DNA from: Ryuthela nishihirai
Lineage: Eukaryota > Arthropoda > Arachnida > Araneae > Heptathelidae
Direction: 5' to 3'
Assembly (NCBI GenBank): GCA_038380435.1
Contig: JAWZYU010000129.1
Span: 588,501-652,500, forward strand
DNA length: 64,000 nt
This document shows, in pieces, positions 1 to 11,093 of this stretch. Below the pieces are notes generated by a model. That model did no database searches, was not told the DNA's origin, and worked only from the letters and a program-made list of their open reading frames with translations. The position numbers were made by a program, and so were the translations under genes. Positions within the stretch are counted from its first letter, which is position 1; each line of letters begins with the position of its first letter.

Positions 1-300
1 CACTTTATTTTGGCTCGTCATACGGATATTATTCATTTCCTATGCTTTTCACGTACCCTACGGAACGGCAACAGAATTTCCTTGTTATGCCAGTGAGAAA
101 CGTTACTTGGAAGCTCTAAAATATGCATTTAATGGAAAAATGTCACTGATGATAAATTAAAGATCATAATCAAATATTGTTTTTAAATATCGGTTTAAAA
201 AAATATTGTTTTAGTTATATAAAAATATTGTTTAGTCTTCAGTGGTATGCCAGTGAGAAACTGGAATTATTATTTTAGCAGGTAAATTAGAATTACAAAT
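1..300. repeat. Start block of unit A, containing one ~175-bp satellite-like monomer
   Basis: The block includes the stretch with ATGCATTTAATGGAAAAATG and a CAGTGAGAAA motif. It matches the monomers of the tandem array at 43.7-45.2 kb, so the start of each large unit appears to derive from that satellite. No coding potential is visible. Confidence 0.6.
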
Positions 301-1400
301 CGTGTCGCGAAAACACGGACATGACATCATCTCTTGTATGTCGAAGTGTTGCCACCATAATTTCTATAAGATCTTTCAAAACTAAAGTATGTATAAATCG
401 AAAAGAATTTCTAATCCTAAAATATTAACTGGTAGTTATTTCCTTTTTTTTATTTTGGTAAATATTTTTATAATATTCTGAAATATTTAAATAAAATCTT
501 AATAAGAAAATTATTTTGAATGTTATTAAAATAAATTAACTTTAAGTTATCTTAAACCAATGAATGGAATTGCTTGTTTAGGCATATTTATTTTCGCTCT
601 TTTTGTTGAAGGCTGTCCAGACAGGCGGAAATTAGGTGGATTTCACAAAACGCGTTTCCCTATGGTGTCCAACGAGAAATTCCTAGATCGAGGCTAGGTG
701 TGAATCTCTTACGTATGTCATAGGCAACTTTGTCCTTAGGGGTAAAGAATGCTTTTTCCTGTGTTCCCAAAGGACAACCCTGTGGTTTAATCTAAGGCTT
801 CTATTACACGTTTCGCTGTACTCTACATTACCTTCTTCTTAGCTCTGAGCAATGCGTTTCCGTGTAGTGGGTAAATTATATATTTATCGCCAAGTTGACA
901 TTTCTTGGGCTCGTTACGTCACCCTATCAGCTCGATATATCTGTTGCGAATATCAGACGTTGGTTTCAAACTTCGTCCACGATAATGGGCAAATACATCT
1001 GAAAGCCTGTGCATAAAAATACTGCCGTTTGATCATTTACGATATAGAAATATTTATACGCATACTGTAACGACGAATGGCGAAATGAAGAAATCAAAAA
1101 TTAAGCAAAGAATTTTTTTTCCTCGGACAACCATTAGTCCTACTGACCGAGCCGAAATGAAAGGGGTCGTTTGTGGTCGACAGCTACAAATAGCGTTTAA
1201 CTATAAAATTTATATCCCATAATCAGATTAATGTGCTGTACAGTAGCTCTTGGTTGAAATTTCATAACTCTCGTGCTAAAAAGTGGAGAATTACATTACC
1301 TCTACTGTAAATTAATTATTCACTACAAAGTTACTTACCTGAAAGAATTTATAAACGAACCACCAACACTTTATGAATATTATTAAACTTGATTCACCTG
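300..1400 (+). repeat. Arm F of the large inverted structure (unit A copy)
   Basis: Direct copies lie at about 17220-18320 and 29590-30930. Reverse-complement copies of its two halves lie at 14803-15310 (first half) and 16860-17070 (second half). The first half contains a TGACATCA variant of the TGACGTCA core (322-329). There is no credible reading frame. It resembles the terminal region of an unclassified large element or foldback structure, but no transposase is visible. Confidence 0.6.
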
Positions 1401-1526
1401 ATATTTTTTCGAACAGCAGAATGGTGGTTTAGAGAAGGGCATAGGGAATACAGTCCGTGTGTATTTTTTAATCGCATAGATCTTGCCAATGATTGCTTAT
1501 TACACTGTAATGTGTTCCCGGGTCAA

Positions 1527-1553
1527 AAAAAAAAAAAAAAAGAAAAAAACTCA
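1527..1553 (+). repeat. A-rich tract marking the 3' end of the RTE-like element
   Basis: A run of A with one G sits exactly where the RTE-like element in unit A begins to match the unit B copy (18490). Since the element reads on the minus strand, this is a T-rich 3' tail in element sense. In unit B the same place holds a different A-rich sequence. Confidence 0.6.
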
Positions 1554-1560
1554 AATTATA

Positions 1561-4358
1561 TCAATTATTATTCGCCAATCTATATTTATTCGTACGGGCA
1601 ACATGGCGAAACCAACGGAGTCTCTCTCTGCAAAATATGCTGCTTAAAGGAGGTTGCAAACTCCTTTGCCTAACCTGATCATTAGTTACAAAGTTGAACC
1701 ACCTAATGCCCAAGATACTGCGTAAGCATCTGGAATCAAAAGCATCTAGTTTCCTGTTATCTTGTTTACAAAATGTCCAAGTTTCACTACCATAACTAAC
1801 CCTAGAAAGAACCAAACTGTTATACAGTCTAATTTTAGTTTTTAGGTGTATACGCCTATTTCTCCACACTCTCCAAAGATTCTTAAAAGACCCGGCAGCA
1901 ATCCCTATTCGTCTGTTAATCTCATGTCGCACTTCACCATTATCTGTTACATAGCTCCCAAGATAATTAAGCTGTGACACCTGCTCAAGACTGCAACCAT
2001 TCAGAGTAACTGAATGAGAGCCTGCCTGACCAATATTCATCACTTTAGTTTTCTCTCTGTTTATAAACAAACCTACTCTACTACCAGTTTCATCAACAGC
2101 TCGAATGAAAGAGTTCATCTCATCAACATCATTTGCCAAAAGGGCTAAATCAGCAGTATAATCTAAATCAGAAATTTTCGTATCTCCAGTCCATTTAAAG
2201 CCAAAATCTTTCCCTTGAAATGAATTTCGCATAACATAATCAATAACCAAGATACAGAGAAAAGGAGACAAAATGCACCCTTGTCGAACACCGGAAGTAA
2301 TGCTAAACCAATTGCTACAAGCCTTACCAACTCTCACACATGACTGTGTTATTATAGAGAGCTTTCATTATGTTAACTAACTTCTCTGGTATACCATATG
2401 ATCTCATGATCAACCACAAATTATGACGATCAACAGAGTCGAAGGTCTTTTTTAAATCAACAAAGCTAGTAATGAAAGATTTCTGAAACTCTAAACATTT
2501 CTCAAGAATCTGCGTAAGTGAAAATATCTCATCCACACATCCCTTACCTCTTTCTGAATCCACATTGCTCATAACGCAATTGCCTGTCAACCAGATTCTT
2601 AATTCTATTAAGCACAATCATGGAAAGAACTTTACCTGGAACAGAGAGTAGGCTGATACCCCTATAGTTATCACAAGAACTGCGATTACCTTTCTTGAAA
2701 ATTGGGATAACAATAGCTCTGGTAAAATTCTTAGGAACCATGCCTTTATCATAAAAGATATTCAGTTTTTCAGTCATCCAAGTGGTAACCGAAACATTCC
2801 CAGTTCTGAGCATCTCTGTAGTAATTTCGTCTACCCCTGGGGATTTATGAGGTTTAAGTTTAGAAACATCCAAAATAAATTCAGATTGTCTTATAGGGCC
2901 AACATTAAAGGCATCAATGCATGTATCATCATTGAAAACAATGATGAAGAACTAACCGCATTGTTTAGAACATCACTGAAATGCTCAGCCCACCTAGCCA
3001 TGAGAGAATCTTCACCTTCTATAACCTTACCTTGTTTATCCTTCAATCCCTGTATACCTGTCCGTTTTTTACCACAGAAAACATTAACTATCTGGTACAG
3101 CTCTCTGGTGTTGTGCTGTCTAACTGCTTCCTCGGCTTGTCAGCCAAACCATCATGCCAAAGATTCTTATCAGCAGCTAACTGATCTTTTACACGTTTAT
3201 TAAGTTCTCTGCAATGCTTTCTATTAGGACTAGTACGGTATTGATCAAGGGCATTCCTGAAGTTCTTTCTTTCCAAAATAAGCTCAAGTGCCTTATCACT
3301 CAGATAATTCTGCCTCCATTGTTCCTTTTTTCCTAAAAGAGTACTGTTAGTGTCCAAAAAAGTCTGTTTAAAGTGGTCCCATTCATCCTCAACTTCAGTA
3401 GTAAGCATACCATGACTGTCATAATGACTAAGTAACCTATCATGGTAAGCTTTGGCTATAACTGGGTCTTTCAGAGCTTCAGTATTAAAAGTTAATTTTT
3501 TAACCCTAGCACAACATTTTTTAAGTTTAAGTTGCAAGACACTTTTAACAAAGTAATGGTCAGATCCAATTTCAGCTCCCCTGTATGACCTGGTATTCCT
3601 AACAGAACTAGCCCATTTGCTGTTAATTAATATATAATCAATCATATTCTTATGCAGCCCATCGGATGAAACCCATGTGTACTTATGTATGTCGTGGTGT
3701 TTGTAATAAGTGTTAGTTATTCTGAATCCATTGAGTTTACTTACCTGTAGGAGACGTTGCCCATTGCCATTGCAGCTACCAATACCAAAAGGGCCTATTA
3801 CTCCTCCCGAAAGGTCAGAGTTAGTACCAACTTTGACATTGAAGTCACCAAGAACAAGGGTAATATCTCCTTTCTTGACAGAATTCAAAATATCCTGAAG
3901 TTGTTCATAAAACCTATCCTTCTCATCGTCATCGGCATCCTCGGTGGGGGCATAACAGCAGATAACATTCAAGTCTTTAACGCTTGTCTGAAATTTTGCT
4001 GTAAGAAGCCTTCCATTAATGCACTCATATCCTAGAAGAGCATCACTAGCGTGTCTGCTGAGAAGCAGACCCACGCCTTGCTGATTCTTATTGTCGTCCC
4101 TCCCTGACAAGAGAAATTTAAAGTTTTCTTTTTATGAATCTTACCTTTATCTGTCCATTTGCTCTCTTGCAAGCCGAGAATATCTAAATTACAATGCTGG
4201 AATTCTTGTGTGAGAACATTAAGAGAGTAAGGTCTGTGCAGAGTCCTCACATTCCAACTACGTATGGAGAGAAAATGGTTACTGGGATGTTTAAAGAAAC
4301 TATGTTTATTGAGAGAGGGAATGCCGACAATATCAAACAGCCCCCTAATCGCTGACAT
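1561..4358 (-). pseudogene. RTE-like non-LTR retrotransposon ORF (endonuclease plus reverse transcriptase), decayed copy A
   Basis: Read on the minus strand, the first part is an APE-type endonuclease: SWNVRTL near the start, LDILGLQES with the catalytic Glu, CCYAPTED, LGDFNVKVG, IDYILIN and GSDHY. The reverse transcriptase follows with KSPGVDEITTEML, IPIFKKG, NYRGISLL, SFVDLKKTFDSVDR and GVRQGCILSP, then a C-terminal region with GSETWT and LRWFRHVAR. Such proteins catalyse target-primed reverse transcription. The frame is broken in several places: pieces lie at 4032-4358, 3088-4110, 2544-2873, 2324-2617 and 1561-2337. The YADD box reads YTAD, so one catalytic Asp is lost. The copy is dead. 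Endonuclease and C-terminal motifs point to the RTE group, but the clade needs a tree. Confidence 0.85.
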
Positions 4359-4538
4359 GGGGCAAATTCCCTTTCCCCCACCACTAAAGGCTCAAGTCAT
4401 CTACACTGGAAGACTTCCTCCAATGTAGAATTTGACGATGCCAATAGAAGCAAAGAGTTCAGGTGGCTGCGATGACCTCTGCTCAGGATTATCCACCAGC
4501 TGATAAACATATCCTGTGAATCTATTCACTTGGGGCTG

Positions 4539-4637
4539 TCAACCCAGAAACAAACAGAAAACATAGCGGAAGATTATCCCTCCACAGAAGCCCACCAGTG
4601 CAGCAAAATCAGGGTCCATAATCAAGCTCAGAGCCAT
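4539..4637 (-). other. Conserved 32-codon hydrophobic small ORF upstream of the RTE-like ORF (copy A)
   Basis: A minus-strand ATG opens a 32-codon frame rich in hydrophobic residues (core FAALVGFCGGIIFR), ending in TGA. The same frame, length and stop position occur at 21454-21552 and 31029-31127, although other parts of the element are full of frameshifts. It could be an upstream peptide of the element or chance preservation among young duplicates. No known family was recognised. Confidence 0.3.
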
Positions 4638-4639
4638 AT

Positions 4640-6128
4640 ATCTGTCCAGTCCAGTGGGTATATGGTCAGCACCCGGACCCTGTGTGGTTGACCACTCCTC
4701 AGTAGGGTGGAAAAATAAGAAAAGTAGCCATAGTTGTCGAGATCAGTAGGCCACACCGTTAACTTCCACAAGAGAGTATCTCTTTTGAAAGGTCCCTCAC
4801 ATTTCCACCCCGCTAACAACCCATTGAAATTCTTCTCAATTTACATAAATATCACAACACTTTCAACATAAGGAAAACTTTAAAACCTATTACTATCGAC
4901 TAAATTAAAACCCTTTTCTCGAATTCTTTAGAATACACCACTGTACACTATTCATCAGACAAAATCATATTAACTCCAACATTGCCACCAAATACACCTG
5001 AACACTAGAAATATCAAATACCCTATATATATATACACACAACATACCGAGAGGAAAAACTAGAGAAAGAAAGTACAGCATCATACTTAAAAAAAAAGAA
5101 ACCAATCCTGCTATTCTTAAAGAGTTTTTCTCCAAACCTCAATTAGAAATTTAGAAAACACAGCTCAAAGCAAAACTCTATAAATTACACAGATTCAATT
5201 ATTTTTAAACCTCTTAACAGCAAAGGAAATTAAAGAAAGAATCAACAATAAACTATATTCAAGTGAGCTACGTAACTCATAACTTATGATCATTTCCGCT
5301 TCCTTTCTGCGAAACTGTCACTTTATTACATTATCAGATTTAAAAATTATTCGAACATGGAAATTTTTTCTCACCAAATATCTACACTTGATTAATAATT
5401 TCACCGTCTAATACAGAAAATAATTCACATCAGATCTACATATTATGAAATTCAAATCTTGTAAATAATCTCTCTCATATCAACTTCATCTTACACCTAA
5501 AATATGTTCATATTTGCAATAATACTACACATACGTTGCTACTTTGACGAAACAATATCATGCACTTCCGGTTATTGAATAAGCTTTATGCGATATAATT
5601 GTTGGAAATTTTAGTATTTCCGGCTACGCGTAGAAGATTAAGCAGAGGTTTGGTTTCCGAATATAAAAAATAGACCTGGTATTTTAAGACGTATACCTGA
5701 TTTGAAAACCATATATTGCGATAACAGACGTTATATAGCGAATGGTTAGTCACAGTGAGGTAATTATCAGAGTTTATAATTCTAATAGGAAAGGGGGATA
5801 TGTTTTCAACAGGATTCTGAATAGAAAGTAGTTGATTATGAATTAATACAAAGTCTGAAGATTAGATATAACACTATGACTTTTAAAATTTTTTTATATT
5901 TAGATTATTCATTATCAATAATTTATTTTGAAATTTTTCATTGTCAATTATCATTGATTATTCATTGTCAATAATTTATTTTGAAATTTTGTGAGGTTTC
6001 GTAATTAGTATGGGTAAATCTGGTCTTGGGATATTAATTCAACGTTACATCATACTGGGGGATCCTTCTCGAGGTTTTCCGAAATGCAATTAAATTTCGA
6101 GTTTTGAATATCGAAAAAACCTGACATT
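4640..6128. other. AT-rich non-coding stretch (probable 5' part of the RTE-like element and flank)
   Basis: It matches about 21560-23009 of unit B almost throughout, including small indels, and is absent from unit C. Because A and B are duplicates, the 5' boundary of the RTE-like element cannot be placed by comparison. Contents are low-complexity AT sequence and a local duplication of a TTATTTTGAAATTTT block near 5920-6000. No gene is seen. Confidence 0.5.
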
Positions 6129-6205
6129 TGGGTTGTTTCACCTCTGAGCGGCACTTTTTTGCACACCATCGGTTAAACAGTTAGGTCACAAGGACGTAGA
6201 AGACC
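6129..6205 (-). mobile_element. SINE2 tail fragment
   Basis: It carries the SINE2 3' end (complement of GGGTTGTTTCACCTCTGAGCGGC and CACTTTTTTGCACACCATCG) without the body or tRNA-like head. The same fragment is at 23009-23085 in unit B. Confidence 0.65.
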
Positions 6206-7043
6206 CATATACCGTTCGATGCAAATCCATTCCTAATTTTGTATCTTATTACATCACGACGTGCACCTAACTGTTAATTTTCATTTCTGCGCCAAAACAA
6301 TAATATCAATCTTGAGATTGCTCGCATATATCAAATTTTTTACCGAAAACGACTTTTCAAAAACCGGAATTTCCAAAGCTTTAACGGTTCGTAAACGTAT
6401 AAATGGTTGCTGCCTACGTAAAGCCCTTCCACATCACTAAAATCTCACCCAAAATATATAAAACAAAAGAATGGTTACTTCCTCCGTGTATCGTACGAGG
6501 GTCAGAAAAAAAAAAATCCAGTGGAACAACTCAAAAAAGCTTACAATGCGAAACTCAAAGTATGCAACTTCCAACTTGTACTACGGCTTCACAATGTTTC
6601 GTCTATACTTCTCCCAAACTTTATATAACCATTTTTCTTCTCTGCAGAAAAATAAAAATGCATCTTACGTACCTGAGATGATCGAAGCATAACATAAAAG
6701 TATACCTAAAATAGCAACATTATTATGATTAAGAATAGTATTTTTGAAACTTCAACGTGATTGTAATATATTATAGCAAATCTGCTGGCAACACAACGAA
6801 AGAGTACTGCTGACGTCATCTCGGTGTTTTTCCTACTTTATTATTAACCCGTATTCACAGGCAGGCGCACTAATTTTAGGAGATTTAAAGATTTTCATAT
6901 CAATTTTTTCATATCCACTGTATTTTTTTTTAAAGGTTTATTTTTTTACACGGTTTTCTTGGGAACCTATCTGAAACAGAATTGGGTGCATTGAATTAGA
7001 TTATTCCTACTCTTTATTAAGAAGGATTTATTTTTTTAAAAGT
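6206..7043. other. Non-coding block with TGACGTCA core
   Basis: It recurs at about 23086-23919 (unit B) and 31150-31857 (unit C), and reverse-complemented at about 45290-45950. It contains GGCAACAC, TGACGTCA (6811-6818) and TGTTTTT followed by a TTTATTATTAA stretch. Short open frames (for example 6403-6681) are not conserved as protein. Confidence 0.55.
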
Positions 7044-7160
7044 TGAGTGCTTAGCGCGCTTCGCTACTGATCTAAGAGACCTGGGTTCGAACCTAGGATA
7101 AGGAATTGATGTGTGTTTTCTTTTCTGCTGAGGTGCTTACTTACGGTAGCAACACTGCAA
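7044..7160 (+). mobile_element. Degenerate SINE1 copy
   Basis: The tRNA-like A box (TTAGCGCGCTTCGCTAC) and B box (GGTTCGAACC) are visible, but the body after the CTGCTGAGGT motif diverges. The same degenerate copy is at 23920 and 31858. Confidence 0.6.
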
Positions 7161-7345
7161 TCAGTTTAGGTTAATGAGTGACAAATTTGAATCTCAATCA
7201 AGTATATATATTTTTTACACGTTTTTGATTTAACACAGATCAGAAAAGAAATTTAATTTGCCTATTTACACGATTTATTTTGATGTAACACGGTTCACAC
7301 GGCGCCTTTTTAAAAAACCCCATTTGAATTTAATTCGGAAAAAAT
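7161..7345. other. AT-rich spacer between SINE copies
   Basis: It is repeated at about 24020-24230 and 31960-32160. It contains ACACGGTTCACACGGCGCC. No gene is seen. Confidence 0.4.
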
Positions 7346-7681
7346 TGTTTTACCTCTTAGCGGCACTTCTTCGCACATCATAGTCTAAATGGCCACGTCA
7401 CATGGACCCCGAAGTCTCAGAGAAGGTTGGGGGACATATGGTAGTCTCCCGTCAAGGCCATCCAGCGTGTTCTTTAACGTGCACAGGGTATGGCTCTCGC
7501 ACACACGGGCCACGGCTTAACGTCCCATCCGACGGACGGAGGCCTTTCCAAGCCCATCGGTGTCCACTACTGACCGTGAGCAGGGCGGGGAATTTTGCGG
7601 AGATAAAACTCAACGCTGACCCAGCTGGGACTCGAACCTGGGAACTACAGATTACGAGCCTGGCGCGCTACCGACTGAGTT
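7346..7681 (-). mobile_element. SINE2 copy
   Basis: On the minus strand it starts with a tRNA-like head: A box in CTCAGTCGGTAGCGCGCC and B box GGTTCGAGTCCC. A GC-rich body follows with CCGTCCGTCGGATGGGACG. It ends in the AAAAGTGCCGC-type tail. Part of the body after the tail is deleted relative to the full copy at 40469-40858. The first of the composite SINE2-linker-SINE1 modules in unit A. Confidence 0.75.
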
Positions 7682-7892
7682 GAAAAACACGACAAAGATA
7701 AAAAAAAAAGAAAAAAAAATATTGAAAAAATTCTTTATATATTTATTTTCTTTAAAACCAAACCGGTAGGTTTTAATTTGAAAACTTCTAAGTTTATAAA
7801 TTTAAAAATGTTTTAAAATTAATAAAAATGAAATAAAGACTTCAAGATTTTCATGACTTGTATGAAAACAACTCATTTGTATTCGGTTTTCA
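7682..7892. repeat. Linker of the SINE2-linker-SINE1 composite module
   Basis: An A-rich run is followed by a conserved ~200-bp AT-rich segment with AAACCAAACCGGTAGGTTTT and TCATTTGTATTCGGTTTTCA. The same linker recurs at 8578-8787, 32530-32740, 33441-33600 and 33916-34079, and inverted at 38136-38340 and near 36900 and 41700. Confidence 0.6.
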
Positions 7893-8048
7893 AGTCTAAG
7901 AGACCTAGGTTCGAGTCCCGGGTAAGGCATGGACGTATGTGTCGTTTCTCTGCTGAGGTCCTGCCGTCCTCACAGACCTTCTATTATGGCATATAAACTG
8001 ACAGCTTCCTGTCAGATCTCTGTGGCAAACAGCTGTTTGAGGGGGTAT
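7893..8048 (+). mobile_element. SINE1 copy, 5' truncated
   Basis: It begins just before the B box (GGTTCGAGTCCCGGG) and continues through the CTGCTGAGGTCCTGCC body and ATGGCATATAAACTGACAG to the AGCTGTTTGAGGGGG end. The A-box half of the tRNA-like head is replaced by the linker. Confidence 0.7.
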
Positions 8049-8258
8049 ATTTTTTTTTCACGTCTGGAACCAATCTTCTATTTTTTCATATGCACTGTGT
8101 TTTGTTTTAGAATTTTTTTTTTACACGGTTTTTTCAGGAACATATTTACCGTTTAAAATTTTATAACAGAATTTGGTGCATTTATTTAGATCATTTCTTT
8201 TCTGTAGTATAAATGAATTATTTTACACTTGAGAAACAATTTTTACATAATCTAATAG
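8049..8258. other. AT-rich spacer of the composite module
   Basis: It matches 32896-33117 and, inverted, about 40859-41069. It holds T runs, TTTTCATATGCACTGTGTTTTG and ACACGGTTTT. No gene is seen. Confidence 0.45.
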
Positions 8259-8577
8259 GTTGGGTTGTTTGACCTCTGACCGACACTTTTTTGCCCACCA
8301 TGGGCTAAATGGCTAGGTCACATTGACCCCGAAATCTCAGAGAAGGTTGGGGTACATATGGTAGTCTCCCGTCAAGGCCATCCAGCGTGTTCTTTAACGT
8401 GCACAGGGTATGGCTCTCCCACACACGGGGCCACGGCTTAACGTCCCATCCGACGGACGGCGGCCTTTCCAAGCCCATCGGTTTCCCCTACTGACCGTGG
8501 GCAGGGCGGGGAATTTTGCAGCTGGGACTCGAAATTGGGAACTACAGATTACGAGCCGGTGCGCTACCGACTGAGTT
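8259..8577 (-). mobile_element. SINE2 copy with a deletion in the body
   Basis: Tail, GC-rich body and tRNA-like head are present in minus orientation, but about 40 bp between the body and head (the GGAGATAAATCTCAACGC stretch) are missing. Confidence 0.75.
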
Positions 8578-8787
8578 AAAAAACACGACAAATATAAAAA
8601 AGGCCAAAACAATTTAAGAATTCTTTATATATTTATTTTCTTTAAAACCAAACCGGTAGGTTTTAATTTGAAAACTTCTAAGTTTATAAAATTAAAAATG
8701 TCTTAAATTAATAAAAATGAAATAAAGACTTCAAGATTTTGATATGACTTGTTTGGAAACAACTCATTTGTATTCGGTTTTCACGTC
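8578..8787. repeat. Linker of the composite module (second copy)
   Basis: Near-identical to 7682-7892. It ends at the start of the next truncated SINE1. Confidence 0.6.
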
Positions 8788-8850
8788 TAAGGGACCTGGG
8801 TTCGAGTCCCGGGTAAGGCATGGACTTATGTGTCGTTTTTCTGCTGAGGT
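8788..8850 (+). mobile_element. SINE1 fragment
   Basis: Only the B box (GGTTCGAGTCCCGGG) to CTGCTGAGGT is kept. It then joins a segment (8851-8948) that duplicates 6935-7043, so this junction is a rearrangement point. Confidence 0.65.
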
Positions 8851-8948
8851 ATTTTTTTACACGGTTTTCTCGGGAACCTATCAGAAACAGAATTGGGTGC
8901 ATTGAATTAGATTATTCCTATTGTTTATTAAGGATTTATTTTTTTTTT

Positions 8949-9133
8949 AAGTTGAGTGGTTAGCGCGTTTGGCTACTGATCTAAGAGACCTGGGTTCGAG
9001 TCCCGGGTACGGCATGGCTATTTTGTGTCGTTTTTCTGCTGAGGGCGTGCCATCCTCTCAGACAGTCTACTATGGCATATAAACTGACTGGCTCCTGTCA
9101 GATCTCTGTGTTAAGCAGCTGCTTGAGGGGATA
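8949..9133 (+). mobile_element. SINE1 copy, nearly complete
   Basis: It includes the A-box region TTAGCGCGTTTGGCTACTG, B box GGTTCGAGTCCCGGG, the body with ATGGCATATAAACTGACTGG, and the GCAGCTGCTTGAGGGG end, followed by a (TTTA)n tail. Such tails are typical of SINE 3' ends. Confidence 0.75.
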
Positions 9134-9896
9134 TTTATTTATTTATTTATTTATTATTAAAAGTTGAGAAACATCCTGAAACAAAATTTAGATAATATAA
9201 TAGCACGAATGCGCTGTGATGCATACGAATAAACCTCATTGTAAGCTGGATGCTTTTAAATGTAAACAGAATCAATTTGGGGGCATAACAGTGGATAAGA
9301 TATAGTTTTGTTCTATGGCTTTCACGAGACACTGAAAATGGTTTTCCTCTTCACATTATAGAAATTATGTTGGGAAGTAACCGAAACCGCTTCGCTGACG
9401 TCATATCCGTGTTTTCTCCAATTTATTATTAAGGCGCACACATATTTCAGTTTCCTTATACACGTAGGATATTTTTTATTTTAACTACTCTAGGCAGAGA
9501 AAGTTTTCGTTATTCGATTATCTTTGGTTATTTGATGCGATCCCCACTGCCACGTTATGTTCGATAATATTCGTTCGTATAATATTCACTGATTGGCTTC
9601 GCTCAGGTACGAGAAATGGTGAGAAAGGAAGCTTAAAGAGAGAGAACTTTGTTGCGGATATGGAGAGGTGTCACTTCCTTCGAAGTCGGAAAACAATTAA
9701 ATCAATAATATTATTGTCAGACGTCAGCAAAGAATTATTACGATTACTTTCAAACAGTATACAGTTAATGAAATATGTTGAAGTGAAACGTACGTAGTAG
9801 CGTCGACATTTTTCAGTTTTCTTCTAGGCGCACTGGCAACGTGCATGGCGCTAATGAAAAAAGAAAAGGCGATGCAGAAGGCAGGCAAAAGACCTG
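9134..9896. other. Non-coding stretch with TGACGTCA module
   Basis: The segment around 9300-9470, with GAAACCGC, TGACGTCA (9396-9403), CCGTGTTTTCTCC and TTTATTATTAAGGCGC, is repeated at about 46660-46830 and reverse-complemented near 37000-37080. The rest (9470-9896) is not seen elsewhere in the window and shows no gene. Confidence 0.5.
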
Positions 9897-10253
9897 CCTA
9901 CCTCTGAGCGGCACTTTTTTGCACACCACGGGCTAAATGGCCACGTCACATGGACCCCGAAGGCTGAGAGAAGGTTGGGGGAGGGGACCCACTGGCACAG
10001 CTGTAGGGAGACAGATGGTAGCCTCCCGTCAAGGCCATCCAGCGTGTTCTTTAACGTGCACAGGGTATGTTTCTCCAACATTAATAAATAAATATCACCG
10101 ACGGCCTTTCCAAGCCCATCGGTGTCCCCTACTGACCGTGGGCAGGACGCGGAATTTTGCGGAGAAAAATCTCAACGCTGACCCAGCTTGGACTCGAACC
10201 TGGGAACTACAGATTACGAGCCGGGCGCGCTACCGACTGAGCCACCCCCGCCC
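9897..10253 (-). mobile_element. SINE2 copy, nearly full length
   Basis: Reading minus, it starts with GGTGGCTCAGTCGG and the B box GGTTCGAGTCC, runs through the GC-rich body and ends with AAAAAAGTGCCGCTCAGAGG. A short piece of the body is replaced by an AT-rich insert near 10080. Confidence 0.75.
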
Positions 10254-11093
10254 CTGTCTCTACGGTGTCAGATCGTTAAGAAAACCAGTAAAGTTTGATA
10301 ATTAAATTAATCAATCTCATTTATTTAAACTGAAACGCATAGTGGTATGTAATTTCCGACTTTGATATTAAATTGCATTCGCATATTTTAAATATTAACG
10401 TTTCTGAAATATTAGAATATTACTATTAATCATTGCTAACTGTAGTTCGATTCTTGTGTAGGTAAAATTTACGTGGTCTATGAACTTTATTCTAAATATA
10501 CGTAATAAAATATATTATGGAAAAGAAGAAATGAATTGAGAGTAAAATTTGACACTGAAGTCAAAGCGAATACATGGTTGCTATCGTAACTAAGGGCGAC
10601 AGGTGTGAAGCTATCTACCTGCACGTGCCATTGTAACATATTTGACCAATCGTAGAAGTGGAAAACGAACAACCGTTGGGAACGGCGGTAACAAGCAAAT
10701 ATTTCATTACAAACAAAATTAACGCCACCTAGAGGAATTTATTTCATTTAGCAATAATTGTCGTACATGTGAATTTAATTAAGTACATAAGTTATATTTA
10801 TGCATTCATGTTTCAAAACTTTAATCAACACTATTTGAATATTACCACATATAGTATGTTGGAATATAAATTTAGGACACTTTTTTGGGTGAGGGGAAAT
10901 GTGAATTGTACCTGCACAGGTATGATACATACAGAATTTCTACACTATTTTATTGTAATTTACATCAGTTTTTATTCTAACAATATTAAGATTTTAAGAC
11001 ATATTGGTATTTTTTGTCTTCTACTATTGACTTTGGTAACTTTACTCTTATGACGTCATATCTTTGAACTTTATGTATATATAATAGAGCAGT
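10254..11093. other. AT-rich non-coding block shared with unit C
   Basis: It matches 34403-35040 and 36130-36265 of unit C, where about 1.1 kb of other sequence is inserted. A TGACGTCA palindrome is at 11051-11058 in a different context from the other copies. No gene is seen. Confidence 0.45.

Noticed and set aside
2847..3203. A 118-aa plus-strand frame conserved at 19790-20146
   Set aside because: It is antisense to the RTE-like ORF, and its conservation follows from the element copies on the other strand.
6403..6692. Small overlapping plus-strand frames of 73-92 aa
   Set aside because: They are not conserved in the duplicated copies at 23.3 and 31.2 kb, and show no domain features.
10769..11053. 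A 94-aa plus-strand frame with hydrophobic stretches
   Set aside because: AT-rich composition explains the hydrophobic codons, and the copy in unit C is interrupted by about 1.1 kb of unrelated sequence.
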